Shown: positions 34,005 through 46,819 of the stretch, piece after piece
Layout: each line of letters begins with the position of its first letter
Numbering within the stretch: the first letter of the stretch is position 1
Source: Pelobates cultripes
Taxonomy: Eukaryota; Chordata; Amphibia; Anura; Pelobatidae
Direction: 5' to 3'
Length of the DNA stretch: 64,000 bases
Assembly: GCA_933207985.1 (NCBI GenBank)
Contig: OW240924.1
Coordinates: forward strand, 71,182,517-71,246,516
Notes under the pieces: model-generated
What the model saw: the letters and a program-made list of their open reading frames with translations, nothing else
The model's database searches: none
Told to the model about the DNA's origin: nothing
Translations under genes and position numbers: made by a program

Positions 34005-35579
34005 TTAAAGGGAGACTAATGGCATTCAGACCACTTCTTCTCAAAGAAGTGGTCTGGGTGCGATTTACCCCACAATTCAGCTGTAGCTGAAAATGCTGCC
34101 GTTATGCAGGACAAAATTTTTTTTAATTACAGGGTTTAAATGCCTGTATACAATCAGAATAATCCAATAACCAGATTTGTTTTCCCAAAATCACCTAAAT
34201 ACACCCCCACAACATGCAGAAACCCAAGCCAACGGTTTACCTAACAAATGCAACTATCAGTAAGGCGATTGGTGCAAGAGACAATAAAATACAACTTTAG
34301 AGAATATACGATCGAAAGTATAATGGCACAATGCATAAGTATGCACCGTAACTTTAAATGTACCCCCGTGGGTTATAACTTTAAATTGGTTGGTGTAAAG
34401 ATAAAATTTTAACGAAAACGTAGCTTAATAATTATCTTCAATGGCTTGGGGTTGTTTGCAGTACCATACAAATATATAGTATAAAATACTTTATCACACA
34501 CACAATATTAAATTAAATTAAAAAACCTTACAACAATGTTGGTGGGACCTTTGTGGTTTTAAACCACTACAATCACCAATTAAGTCCTCTTAAAACATAT
34601 TCCAAGTTCAATAGCTACAATTGCAATAACTATTGTAACATATTCATTTGTACTCACATTGCAAGAGAATATACATTATATATAGTTTGTTTAGTATAGT
34701 ATGTATATGGCATCGTTTAGTAGAAAAAAAAATATTGGCAAGAAAAATAAAATCCAATTGGTAAGACAAAGTAATAGTAACTTTACTAAAACAATAACAT
34801 TTTAACTCCCTATCTTACACTTTCCATGTTAACCAACAATCCTCGTAAATTAAAAGTGATATGCTACAGGGAATTATAATACCTACATTTCTTAATATAT
34901 CACTCAAACTTATTTTCTTAATTGCGATGTCTAGCCAATTTACTACTGTTACATATTGTTTTTAGTGGTATTATCAACTAAATCAAAACTTCATATTAAG
35001 TTTTCTAAAGTGCTCATATTGCAACTTCTCTAAAAAGGATCAATATAAATGAAGAATACACATTATTTATCTATAAAATCAGCTGTTGTATTTAAGGGGT
35101 TTATTCACTAAATCAAAACTTGTTGTGTTGAGTTTTCTAAAGTATTCATGGTGCAACACCTCTAGGTAGAAATACATATTGTTATTAGTCTTTTTAAATA
35201 TATAGCTCAAATGAATAGAATCAATTTTGTTTCACTTTCGATCTTATATTCTCCACAGTAATATTTTATTGTTTTTTCATACCAATCATTATACTGAGCT
35301 GCTTCTAATGAAATAGCAGAGTCAAACTCTGCTATTTCTTTTAGATGGTCTAAGAGAGAGACCATCTGATTTTACTGCGCATGCACACTAGCCTCCCTAT
35401 GGGAAAGCACTGGATTGCCTTAGACCGGGGGTGCCCAAAAGGAAGATCCCCAGATGTTGTAGAACTACATTTCGATGATCACAGTCAAGGAGCCGGCGCT
35501 TACACACACAGACTGGTGCCAGGTCCCCTAAGTGACCAACAGGGCACTATAGCATTGGAAATACTATAGTGTTTCTTTA
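34005..35579. mobile_element. T2-like MITE split by a 1.1-kb insertion
   Basis: The left part (34005-34130, 'ttaaagggagactaatggca', 'cagaccacttcttctcaaag') and the right part (about 35290-35579, ending 'actatagtgtttctttaa') look like the two ends of one element. The 34130-35290 insert is AT-rich and contains two diverged copies of 'aaatcaaaactt...gttttctaaag'. A piece of the CAGGGGTGCCC foldback family lies at 35427-35510. The reconstruction is inferred. Confidence 0.45.
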
Positions 35580-35995
35580 AAAGGGATATAAATTTTTTTT
35601 TAAATTATACAGGATACAATAATAAAAGAGAGTAGTCTTTAAAAAACAAAAACAAACAGTAAATCAGATTTTTATATGTAGGAACATGTCAGACTCTAAG
35701 AAAGCACACAATGTGTTATCATAAATGGAAAATCTTTCCATGCATGGGTGGGATTCATGTTTAAATATTATACCACATATTGCCTTTCATATCTCAAGTG
35801 ATCCTGCTTTAGTACTGGCATCAAGAGTAGGCAATGAAAATTTTTTTTTCAAAGTCATCTTGACAAACAGAGAATACACTCCCTGGTCCGGATGGGCAGC
35901 AGTCTTAGTAAGAGGATGTAATGGAGGAAAGAGAAAGTATAAATACGTACATATGTAAGTATTTGTAATAGAAAAAGATAGGTTTATTTACTTAA
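35580..35995. other. No feature seen (FMN1 intron)
   Basis: No gene or repeat recognised. Confidence 0.4.
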
Positions 35996-36120
35996 GTGAG
36001 AATTGCTGGGAATTTCAAATTTAAGGCCAAAATAGCCAAACTAAAAACAGACTTGACTTGGAAAAATTTTCTAAATCAAATTTTGGCCTAAATTTTGAAA
36101 TTCACTCTGAATTTACTCAC
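35996..36120. mobile_element. Small foldback element
   Basis: 'aatttcaaatttaaggccaa' pairs with 'ttggcctaaattttgaaatt' around a short centre; the outer ends read gtgag/ctcac. Related words occur at 60403-60560. Confidence 0.55.
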
Positions 36121-36387
36121 AGAAGTTCTCAGGGTTAGCGAATAACCCTGATTAAGAGAATGTGAGTGTATATTTTTAATTGGTAAAGGGAAAGTATGTA
36201 TGCAGCAACATTATGTCATATAAGCGACTGCCTATGGTCGAGTCTGACTTACTCTGGGGCCCTGCCTCAGCTTTAGAGGAAAACATTAGAGCACTCACAC
36301 TCATAAAGGTGCCCAGACCACACAGAACACAGGGGCATCTCCAAAGTCTTGTTGGCTAGACCATGGTGTGATGCCATGTTTATATTT

Positions 36388-36440
36388 ATTGTACAGCGCT
36401 GTGGAATTTGTTAGTGCTTTATAAATAATAATAATAATGA
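36388..36440 (+). repeat. LINE/SINE 3' tail with (AAT)n, diverged
   Basis: 'tgtacagcgctgtggaattt' is followed by 'gctttataaataataata', the same family as 20685-20748. Confidence 0.55.
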
Positions 36441-37215
36441 TAACATGTACCAGCAGTCCCTTTCTTTGGAGTCAAGGGAGCAGTGACTGATTTGCTCACT
36501 GCATTTTCAGCGCTCAATATGTCACGGCTCCATCGCTTGTCTGTGAATAAGAGTTAGAAGGCATAAGATGCCATACCATTCCCTTCTACTTCTCTCTGTC
36601 TTAGTGTCTCACTCAGAGAGGAAACCTTAAGAGCTTTATGAGCACCATAAGATGCACACAGCCCAGCTCCCTTACAGCAGCTGCACTTTTAGACCATCCA
36701 ACAAGATACTGTAGGGTTGGTGATGATGTCATTATGCTGCAGAAAATGATAAGGCCCTCCTATGACTCTAAGGGTAATGTGATTGCGTGTTGTGATGGCT
36801 GGGGGTGATGGGGGACTTAAATAGATGATGTGATTGGGGAGGCTGGAGGCAATGAGATTATGGGAATTTAGTAATTTGTTTGAGGCTAGAGGTGGTGAGT
36901 AGATTATGTGGTATGGAGGTGATGAATGGATTATTAGGATGAGATGATATATGGGATAATTGGAGATGGGGATAGTATGATAAGGACTATTGGGTAATAC
37001 AGTAAGGGCATTCCGTATATTAGCTTTAATTAATGCCTCATCAAGTATAGAAACAGCTATGAATGTATGTATATATGATTTGAAATAGACCGAGAGAATT
37101 AGTATTTTGTATATAGGTTTAATGGAGTGAGCAAGTGCAGTGTGAGTGTATGTGTCTATGTATTAAGGGAGATTACGCATGTGTATAAAGAGTTTGTGTG
37201 TGTTCTGATATAGAC
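36441..37215. other. No feature seen (FMN1 intron)
   Basis: GT-rich stretches around 36780-37000 but no assignable feature. Confidence 0.4.
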
Positions 37216-37353
37216 CAGAGGTACCTAAAGTGTAGATTCTCAGATGTTTTAAAACTACAGTTTCCGTGGTGCTTTGTTATTCTAAAAACATGCAAAGAAA
37301 CATGGAAGATGTAGTCCTACAACTTCTGGGGATCTACATTTGTGGCACCCCTG
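37216..37353. mobile_element. 138-bp hAT foldback MITE
   Basis: Ends CAGAGGTACC and GGCACCCCTG are flanked by atatagac (37208-37215) and atgtagac (37354-37361), an 8-bp duplication with one mismatch. Confidence 0.8.
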
Positions 37354-37913
37354 ATGTAGACTGTGTATACAGGAAGTAGAGGTTGTAAGGGCACATAAAA
37401 TTTAACAAGGGATGGAGGCATGGAACATACAAAGTTATAGTCACAAATATGTGCAGTCATACACATTACACATGCACACAGAAATACCCAACCACACGCA
37501 TACCTATCCAGTTACTTCCACACAATCCTCGCATATAACTGTAATGGCGTGTTTGAATGTCCTCTTGATTATACTAGGGGAGGTTGGCAAACAGTGGTGT
37601 TAATGGGACATACATTTCCAAAATGGAATCTGATCTTTTTATAAATAAATCCAAGAAATGCATCAGGTTTATGTGAGGTAGATACATTTTTTTTTCTAGA
37701 TTTAAAGTATTGTCTCATTGGACCTAGAGCCAGAGGATAAATAGCAAAGACTACTGACACGCAGCTAGCTGTGCAAATGTTTAGGTAGTGACTAACTGAT
37801 ATGGACATAAATAAAATTCATACATTTAAAAGGGCTGTCAGACAAGAAAGTGAAAAAAAATAAAAATAAAAAAGGTTTGTTTTGTCTCAAGACACAGACA
37901 CGATACTACTAAC

Positions 37914-39717
37914 CTGGAGGAGGTAAATCAGGCTGCAGGGTGGTTTCTTTTCCATTTTCAGTTAGGTTTAACGATATCTCTTCAGACACAGCGTAGTCAG
38001 GTCCCAATTTACAAAAGGTGGCACCTTTGGTTTTAGAACCCAAATCCTCATGTGAGAAAGACTCGGTGGAGAAGCCACTTGGAATATGAAATTGTGTGCC
38101 TTCTGTTTCATGGTAATCCAAATCCTCTCCAGAAAACTTAAAGGGCAAGGGGGGAATCCTTTGATTAAGTTTGGGGCTTGGTAGATGGGAGGATATAGGT
38201 GATGGGACAGGAGATGTTTGTTTGTTGATACCACTTGGTAGGTTTGAGTTACTGAGCACATCACAGACTACAGATGGGATATCAAACTGCTTTTCTTTAG
38301 GCTTATAGTGGTCACTCTGGTGAGAGAATGCAGATGGATTTAAAAATTCCTGTGACTGCAATATCTGTTTTAGAGTATTCGGGGGTGTACTACCCCTGTC
38401 TGCTTTGTGATCAAGCTGCCCTAACCAATACTCTGTCTCCTCCACACTGTCACTTTGTACGACCCTAAGAAGGCTTTTGTTGATAAATCCATGAGACAGA
38501 AATGACTCCTTATTGGGCTGCGGTCCCATTTGTGACTCACTGGGCATTTCTCTATAGGGTTGTGCCTCACGTTCCCACAAAAATTGTTGTTTTTCAAGAG
38601 GCTCATGTAAGGTAAGTACATCCACCTGAGAGACAAACTCATTTGGTACAGCTGATAGGACAGCAGTGACATTTTTACAATTCTCTTCAATTTTTATTTT
38701 TTCCGGGTAACTAAATGTAGTGACAACTTTTTGCACACAGGGACTGAAATCTTGAACTTTAGCTACGACAGTCTTTGTTTTTTCTCTGCTGGATACTTGG
38801 CCTCTTTCATCACACTCCCAGTAACACTTTTCAGAAGCACTGTCCTGCATCATGGGGGCGCTATTCTGCGTCTCTATGATTTTGATGGCTCCCTGCAGTT
38901 CACCCATAAGACTGTCACTGTGGGGCAGCAAAGAAAAATCAGCAAACACATCATTATCGTACACAGAAAGTAAGCTGCCCATCGCTGACTTAGAAGCCAG
39001 CATATCTGAGCATTCATTTAGCTTACCCTGTAAACTCTTTATCGAGGACCCTGGTACATAGTTGTCTTTGTTCTCCACAGACTGCAATCTTGGGCGTGGG
39101 CATTCGACGGAGCCAGTCAATGATGCTTTGGTCGTGGATGATCTGTCTCTAGACTGTGTGGTTCCAACTTCAGGATCTGCTTTGCATTTGCTCTTCTTGT
39201 TTAAGGTGTCCTCTATGCTCTCCTTCCTCCTACTGAATCGCCTATTTTTCTTCACCTTAGGTATGGACCCCTTTTTCTCCCCTGGAACAGACATGGATTC
39301 ATGAAAATCCATGCGACTAGTAAATTCATCTTCTGGAAACTTGTACCCTGGGGGCAAGTCCTGAAATTTGCCATCTTGATTTCCCATTCTGAATCTTAAG
39401 TTCTGGGTGGTATGGAGAAGATGGACCAGCAGTCGGTCTTTAGCGTTTGTGAGCCTGTAGAGCTCTGAGAGAATGCTTTGGGTTGTGGTTTCCTTTAAGG
39501 CCTCTGTAAAGCTTTCATAAGGTGGATTCTTGAGTTGTGCAGCCTCTGTCTCCTCCTTAATACGATAACAGCTATCAAAACATGTTCTGGCTTTGTCTCG
39601 AGTTACACAGCGCTTGTAAGTGAATCCCCTGACACTACCCCTTGGAAGGTAGAAGCTGACGTAGCAAAGCTCCATAATGGGTTTGTGCAATTGGAGGATA
39701 GAGTGTATGCTCTCCAT
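37914..39717 (-). CDS. FMN1: Formin-1, N-terminal coding exon (long isoform)
   Basis: Formin-1 nucleates and elongates unbranched actin filaments and links them to adherens junctions and microtubules; the family is known from the mouse limb deformity locus. This exon encodes the first 601 residues of the long isoform. Recognition rests on the conserved N-terminus (LQLHKPIMELCYVSFYLP, residues 8-25), an ILSELYRLT segment (82-90), MGNQDGK (111-117), a basic stretch (KKNRRFSRRKE, 157-167) and VVAKVQD (317-323). All occur in the same order in mammalian formin-1. The remainder is low-complexity, Ser/Pro-rich and probably disordered; no FH1 or FH2 domain is here. The start is supported by an in-frame stop upstream. 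The donor is CCAG|GTTAGT, leaving phase 1. In mouse, the exon-2-encoded peptide has been reported to bind microtubules. The reading frame is intact. Confidence 0.93.
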
Positions 39718-39834
39718 TATACGCCTCTAATTATTCCAGGATTTAAATAATGTGGTCAATGTTTCTGTGCTTCATGACACAGCATGTGATTATCAGGCGT
39801 AGAGTCATCTGACTGGGATCCACAATATCATGGC
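39718..39834 (-). other. FMN1: 5' untranslated part of FMN1 exon 2, with upstream ORF
   Basis: The acceptor is strong: a pyrimidine tract ending TTGCTCTAACAG, with exon sequence starting at 39834. The 117-base leader contains an ATG at 39831 that opens a short frame closed by TGA at 39807-39805. An in-frame TAG lies just upstream of the main ATG, so 39717 is the first usable start in this exon. Confidence 0.75.
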
Positions 39835-40315
39835 CTGTTAGAGCAAGAAAAAGAAAGACTTGAGACTTTTTGCATGTCTGAGATTTAAGCCGAAATGATA
39901 CATGCTTAGATACATGACTAAGCAAGACACACTTAACATAAACAAGCAAGCATAAGCATAAGTATTCTAGCACCGATATAAGCAGCTTAAATGAATGAGC
40001 GGTTGCATTTAATTGACTAAATAAGCAATCACTGTACCTGAAGTCCCAAATGTTTCTAAATGGCATGCTCATGATGCTTAGCCATCCTTAAGACTGGCTG
40101 AGCATCATGGTAAATGTAGTTCAGAAATATCTTGGGTGCCAAGAATAGGCATCACTGCAGTAACTGTATACAGATCTAGTCTATGATAAATTACATATAT
40201 ATGAGCAGTAAAGGATTAAAACATAATTATCTATATGGTAACATTTAATTCCCACCCCTCGCCCACTTTGAACAAAATATGAACATTTTGTTTCAATGGG
40301 AAAGGCAACTTCTAC

Positions 40316-40849
40316 TTAAAGGAACACTATAGTCACCTAAATTACTTTAGCTAATGGAAGCAGTTTTAGTGTATAGATCATTCCCCTGCTCCATTCACTG
40401 TCATTTAGGAGTTAAATCACTTTGTTTCTGTTGATGCAGCCCTAGCCACGCCTCCCCTGGCTATGATTGACAGAGCCTGCATGAAAAAAAAAAAACTGGT
40501 TTCACTTTCAAACAGATGTAATTTACCTTAAATAATTGTATCTCGATATCTAAATTGAACTTTAATCACATACAGGGTCTAGCAAGCTATTAACATAGCA
40601 GGGGATAAGAAAATCTTAATTAAACAGAACTTGCAATAATGAAAGCCTAAATAGGGCTCTCTTTACAGGAAGTGTTTATGGAAGGCTGTGCAAGTCACAT
40701 GCAGGGAGGTGTGACTAGGGTTCATAAACAAAGGGATTTAACTCCTAAATGGCAGAGGATTGAGCAGTGAGGCTGCAGGGGCATGTTCTATACACAAAAA
40801 ACTGCTTCATTAAGCTAAAGTTGTTCAGGTGACTATAGTGTCCCTTTAA
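40316..40849. mobile_element. T2-like MITE
   Basis: Flanked by TTAA, with ends TTAAAGGAACACTATAGTCA and GACTATAGTGTCCCTTTAA. A sister of 31823-32359. Confidence 0.87.
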
Positions 40850-42835
40850 GTACTTGTTTTTAATGCCTTAGAAATGGTACAGAAAGGAAATATCACAGAT
40901 TAACAGAAGTTTAGGCACTTGCTTTACATGTATACAGTATAGCACTTTTCTCAGAACGATAAGCAGTCTGGGATTTAGATTTCTGATATGGCACGGGGCA
41001 CTATTGAAAAAAGTTTGTTGTCATGTTTAATTTAAAGGGATTTTATTAATCTACACATTTCAAACATAGCAGCTGTATAGTTAAACTACAGAGGATCTGG
41101 GAGTTCATCTACAAAGGATCCAGCCAGAAAATAAACAAACAGGCCAATAAAGCAAAATAAGTGTTATGGTTTACAGCAATCTGCAAAAGCAGAACACAGA
41201 TGCAAATGTCTCTGTGCGGGCTGATCATATAGACAGATATGGAGACTTAATATTTGGGAGGTGGGTCTATTAACATCTAGATAGATTCTCAGGCACAAGG
41301 AGTTATATTGTATCTTTAATCATCGTGACACTACAATAACGTACACAAATCGATATCTTGATAAATCATCCATGTCTATCAATGCTTCTGTTGACAGTAA
41401 TGTATTACTGCCCACATCTAAATGCAGCATAAAAATATCAAACTGAAGAGAAATAACATGGAACTACAATCAAATGACTGCTAATATAATGTATATTTCC
41501 CTCACTATACCTACAGATGAGATAAAGAAATGAAAAAAAATAATCTTAATTTAAGTGTTGCAATTATGTGTGTTCACATATAGGTTTCAACAAGTAATAA
41601 AAACACAAAGGAATGAAAAACAATTCTTGCCACATTCAGATTACTTACCTTTCATATGCCTAGCTATAACAACTTTATTGCAAAATGATATCGGTCTGTC
41701 CCTTAATTACGAGAGAGCTGCTTACCTTTACTAACATGCCCCTATTCCCAGTAGCAACTTCACGCGTGTTGTATACTGGAATGAGGTGCAAGCTCTGTCC
41801 TATACTGAGGAGCAGTTGGACCATTAATCATCTTTCACGACTTCTCTTCTACTGGACACGTAGAAAGCAATATGTCACAGAGAGTACAATTCACATTATT
41901 AAAAAGACCGATGGGTTAAATGATGACCATAATCCCTATAAGGAATGCAGCAATTTAATTCACAAATTATGGAATTATCTGCAGTACCAACACTGGAAAT
42001 AAACCACTATGATCATATTTTATTTACATCGCATTGAAATGTCTTGCCATATTGCCAATTACATTTTTGCATGCAAACTATGTTAAATTAACATGTTAAC
42101 CATGTGTACTCTTCCTAACAGATGAACCAGCCAAGTGCAATATGTTGCACACTTTCAGGATGCTAACTGATTGATATCTGACGCCGAACAGTAATAATCA
42201 GAAAACGCTGGCAGGCGGTACTGAATTCCATACACCCAAAGAATACAAAATTAAGAAAATAAAATACTCTCCTCACTTACCACTACTGCATGGCTATGAA
42301 AAAACCACTGCTCACCAATGACTGTATGAATGAGAAATGAACAGTTTCAAGATATGATATCAGCCAGCACTTATTCTGGCTGACTAGTGTGGGGAGGGGT
42401 AACTGTAAGCACAGAACACTTTTGAGATGCGTCTGGGCTGGGAACTGGCAGTAATTCTGATGGAATATGACCTACAGCTACTGCATGAGATGAGCCGAAG
42501 GGAGAATGCAGCGGTGATAGTACGGAGGGGACTAAAGAACAGGAAGGCCTAATCTCTTGATTCTAATCTGCATCAAGAGAATTGGGTGAAACAAGGACAC
42601 CGAGAAAGATATTTTGCACAGAGACAACAAAATTACAGACCATACCTAAATCATTATTACTTAAGAGGCACACAAATAAAATGTACCATAGTTTATAATT
42701 GCATTACACGCTTCTGCCAAGACTCCGCAGAATGACTTAATTTAATTCACTGCAGGTCCACTGCCCACAAGCACGGAAACAAATGGTTCAATTTCCTCCA
42801 TTTTTTATCAGATTGAAGCAGACGGAAAAAAAACC

Positions 42836-43314
42836 TTAAAGGGACACTATAAGCACCAGAACAACTACAGCTTAATGTGAGTAGAATTGAGTAGAATTAT
42901 TCCCTGCAGGCTTTTTGCTGTAAACACTGCACATCACAATTTAATACACAATTCGGTACTGGACCACCAGAGATCCAGCTCACAATGAAATGGACCATCA
43001 GAGATCTTGCTCACCCTCCACTGGACCACCAGGGAAGGTGAACAATGGGATGGGGAGGAAAGACACACTCAGCTCCTACCCAAACAGCTCTAAGCCTCTT
43101 CAGAGAAAAAGCAGGCCTTTATATTAAAGCCTAGGGGCACCTCCGATGGCCAATCCTCAGACAGCCATTAGAGGTGCTTCCTTAAGTTTTCAAAACCTGT
43201 TAAGGTGGGCAAAGGATGGGGGGTGGAGGGGAGGGAGACACCTAAAATTGTGTTTTTAACACTATTGGGTCAGGAATACATGTTTGTGTTCAGGACTCTA
43301 TAGTGTTCCTTTAA
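42836..43314. mobile_element. T2-like MITE carrying a foreign 172-bp segment
   Basis: Flanked by TTAA, with ends TTAAAGGGACACTATAAGCA and CTCTATAGTGTTCCTTTAA. Compared with the sister element at 25052, a 172-bp block (42927-43098) replaces a few bases in the middle. That block is identical to 43430-43601. Confidence 0.85.
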
Positions 43315-43429
43315 GGGCCACATGTTATATTTTGGTATTATGAGAATCTAGCTCTATAGCGTTCTACAGCCAGCATGTGATGTCCTATTTATTTATTTTT
43401 GCCAATCCACATCTTTGTAAATCAACATT

Positions 43430-43735
43430 CTGCACATCACAATTTAATACACAATTCGGTACTGGACCACCAGAGATCCAGCTCACAATGAAATGGACCA
43501 TCAGAGATCTTGCTCACCCTCCACTGGACCACCAGGGAAGGTGAACAATGGGATGGGGAGGAAAGACACACTCAGCTCCTACCCAAACAGCTCTAAGCCT
43601 CCTCCCCACATACACACAACAACACACATTACACATCACTCACAAAAACGTAGCCCATAGGATGTGGCCGCCCCGACCTGGCACCCTGCCTAGGGCAACC
43701 TTAAACCGGCTTTGAGGGAAGAGCTAGGGCTGCAT
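43430..43735 (-). mobile_element. hAT-like fragment including the source of a 172-bp duplicate
   Basis: The first 172 bp repeat 42927-43098 exactly. Downstream, 'ctgcctagggcaaccttaaa' and 'ccggctttg' are the reversed head of a CAGNGCCGG... GCCCTAGGCA-type hAT element. Confidence 0.5.
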
Positions 43736-44304
43736 AAACATCCACAAGTTAACATCATTAAGGTATACGGAGGATCCTGCGAGACTGGGTGATCCTCCAT
43801 TTAAGATCTTAATTTAATGGCAGCCGTCGGTAGCTCCGCCCAGTGTCAAGTTTTGTCAGGCAAAGGAGAAATACTAAGACAAGGTCGTCCTTACTTTGTC
43901 TCAGTACTGTATATCTTTTTACTGGGTTGGAATTTCAGTGAAAGGCTGGAAGGGGCTGGCAGCACACTTTAAATTACAGCAATCACAGTAAACTATAAAT
44001 GTTGGGATTAGATAATCTGCAGTTAAAATGTTCCTTTAAGAGTTGGATCTATATGGACAGACCTCTAATAAACTGGCATTCACAAAGCTTGCGGATTTAT
44101 TTTTTTCTTAGTCATTTGATATCATATACATATTGCATTATCAATTATTCAACTCTTGTAAAACAATCCTCCTTTTAATTTCACATGATGTTTCATATAA
44201 AGCTAAAAGGAGAAGGGCCAAGGGCAATCATTCACAAAAAAAAAAAAAAAATGCTGTTTTTTTTTTTAAAATTACTTAACATTTTTTTTTTGCAAACATT
44301 ACCA

Positions 44305-44587
44305 TTAAAGAGACACTATAGTCACCAGAACAACTACAGCTTAATATAGTTGTTCTGGTTAGTATAGTCTGTCCCTGCAGGCTTTTTGCAGTAAACACCA
44401 TATTTTCAGAGAAAATGCAGTGTTTACATTGCAGCCTAGGAACACCACTCCTCAGATGGACACTAGAGGTTCTTCCTGAGTCACTGAAGTGACAGAAGGG
44501 TTTTAACCCTTTGTGCCATGGGGGGGAGGTGGGGAGGGCATGCATGAGCGAGAGAGGCACTATAGACAAGGAATACAATCTCTTTAA
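44305..44587. mobile_element. T2-like MITE, short
   Basis: Flanked by TTAA, with the left end TTAAAGAGACACTATAGTCA, a central 'tgtttacattgcagcctagg', and the right end 'caatctctttaa'. Confidence 0.8.
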
Positions 44588-44871
44588 ATTACTTTATGTG
44601 CTTTTTTTGGGCAGTAACAGGTGTAGATAGAACCTTGAAACTCTGCTTACAGGCACATGTCATGTAAATCAGACTGGGCAGTTATATCTTAAAAAAGAAA
44701 AGAAAAGGTCGCTTGCTCCTCTGCTGGACAACACAAGAATATAAACCTATTTTCTCCAGCTCCGAGGTATATGACAGGGAGATAAGAGGTTGGATAGGAT
44801 AGGAGTCCAAAAACATGTGCAAGCATGCCCCCCCCCCCCTTCTACATCGTGTTGCAGTAAGAATAGTCAGA

Positions 44872-45800
44872 AAAGCTAAGTGTACAAAAAGGTCCTATTT
44901 CAGATACATAAATACATAAAGGGAATCAACACAGTAAAGGAGGAGACTATTGCTAAAAGAAGAAAAACTACCACAGCAAGAGGACATAGTCTTAAATTAG
45001 ATGCGCAAAGGTTTAAAAAGAATTACATTAGAGAGAGGGTAGTGGATGCATGGAATAGCCTTCCAGCTTAAGTGGTAGAGGTTAACACAGTGAGGGAGTT
45101 TAAAGGGATACTCCAGGCACCCAGACCACTTCTGCCCATTGGAGTGGTCTGGGTGCCAACTCCCACTAACCTTAACCCTACAACTGTAATTATTGCAGTT
45201 TTCATAAACTGCAATATTTACATTGCAGGGTTAAGTCCTCCTCTAATGGCTGTCTACTAGACAGCCACTAGAGGAGACTTCCATGCTCAAGGAACACAAA
45301 GTGTTTTAAAACGACGCTGGACGTCCTCACGCTATGTGAGGACCTTCAGCGTTGCCGAAATCCCCATAGGAAAGCATTGTATAATGCTTTCCTATGGGGA
45401 GGTCTAATGCGCGTGCGCAGCCATTGCCGCGCATGCGCAATAGGTCTCCCCCGCCAACGGTCGCGTAGGCACATTATGTCTCCCCCTGGGTGATGTCGGC
45501 GGGGAGGAGCGAAGGCGGAGCCAGACCCACTGCCGAGAGACATCGGCGCTGGACTCCGGTAAGTCACTGAGGGGGTTTTAACCCCTTCAGCAACTTGGGA
45601 TGGGGTGTGGGAGGGATAGGGGCAATAGAGGGTCCTGCAGTGCCAGGAAAACGAAAATGTTTTCCTGGCACTGGTGAATCCCTTTAAGCATGCATGGGAT
45701 AGGCATACGACTATACTAGATTTAAGATAATCCTTAAAGTATTTAGAAAATTGGGTAGACTAGATGGGCCGAATGGTTCTTATCTGCTGTCACATTCTAT
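44872..45800 (+). mobile_element. CR1-type LINE 3' end, split by a T2-like MITE
   Basis: The open stretch from 44880 ends RGHSLKLDAQRF... RVVDAWNSLPA..., then VEVNTVREFK in the next segment, the C-terminus typical of CR1-type reverse transcriptase ORFs. The 3' end ('ctagatgggccgaatggttc', 'cacattctatgtttctat') resumes at 45688. The T2-like element at 45100-45687 interrupts it exactly at a TTAA. The copy is a fragment and inactive. Confidence 0.75.
45100..45687. mobile_element. T2-like MITE inside a CR1-type LINE
   Basis: Flanked by TTAA, with ends TTAAAGGGATACTCCAGGCA and GGTGAATCCCTTTAA. It belongs to the same subfamily as 3442-3971 (shared 'actgcaatatttacattgca'). The host LINE continues on both sides. 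Confidence 0.88.
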
Positions 45801-46320
45801 GTTTCTATATTTTGTTATAGGCAAACATCTCATCTAGATAAATAAACATGGAGATGTGCAGATACACATTCATAAAACAAAAGCCATTCATAAAAAGTGA
45901 TCTCATTAGCTCTGTAGCTAACCGGCACAATCTATCATACATCTAAGTAACATGATGGTATCAGTGAGTTTGCATCATGCAGTTTCTACTAACCACTTCA
46001 CAGGAAATGGATATGTTACCATAGTCAAGCAACACAAAGATCTGACCTCAAATCTTATGATTTCTCTTAAAATACTGTATGTCAATTGTTTGATATAGGC
46101 AATCAACCCTACAAGTAGGATCAGCAAAAATAATTCACTCTGTCGTTGCATCATTCAAAGATATATGAATCAATAACACAAAAAACAAGGAACTTTACGA
46201 CCGTTACAAAGATGCCTTTATCTTGACAAAAAAACAAAACATGTGATTTCTCACAACTGTGATCCTGCAATAAGATTGTTCATATAGCGATAAACAGAGC
46301 TCTGTTTGTTTTGGCAAATT

Positions 46321-46819
46321 CTGAAAGGACCACTATAGGCATCCAGACCACTTCAGCTCAATGTAGTGGTCTGAGAGCCAGGTCCCTTTAGTTTTAACTC
46401 TGCATCTGAAAACATAGAAGTTTCAGAGAAACTGCTATGTTTACACTGCAGGGTTAATCCAGCCTCTAGTGGCTGTCTCACTGACAGCCAGTAGAGGCCG
46501 CTTCCGCGATTCTCACGGTGAAAATCACAGTGAGTAGACGTTGACGTCCATAGGAAAGCATTGAGTAATGCTTTCCTGTGGGCGGTTTGAATGAGCGCAC
46601 GGCTCTTGCCACCGATGCGCTTTCAGCGCTGACATCAGCAGGAGGAGAGTTCCCCAGCGCAGAGGGAGCCCGGCGCTGGAGAAAGGTAAGTGGCTGAATG
46701 GGTATTAACCCCTTCAGCCCAGTGGGAGGAGGGCCATGGGGGGGGTCCCTAATAACCCTATAGTGCCAGGAAAATGAGTTTGATGAGTTTGCTTTCCTGG
46801 CACTATAGTGGTCCTTTAA
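46321..46819. mobile_element. T2-like MITE, left TTAA mutated
   Basis: Left end CTGAAAGGACCACTATAGGC, right end CACTATAGTGGTCCTTTAA. The same subfamily is at 54754-55221. Confidence 0.82.
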
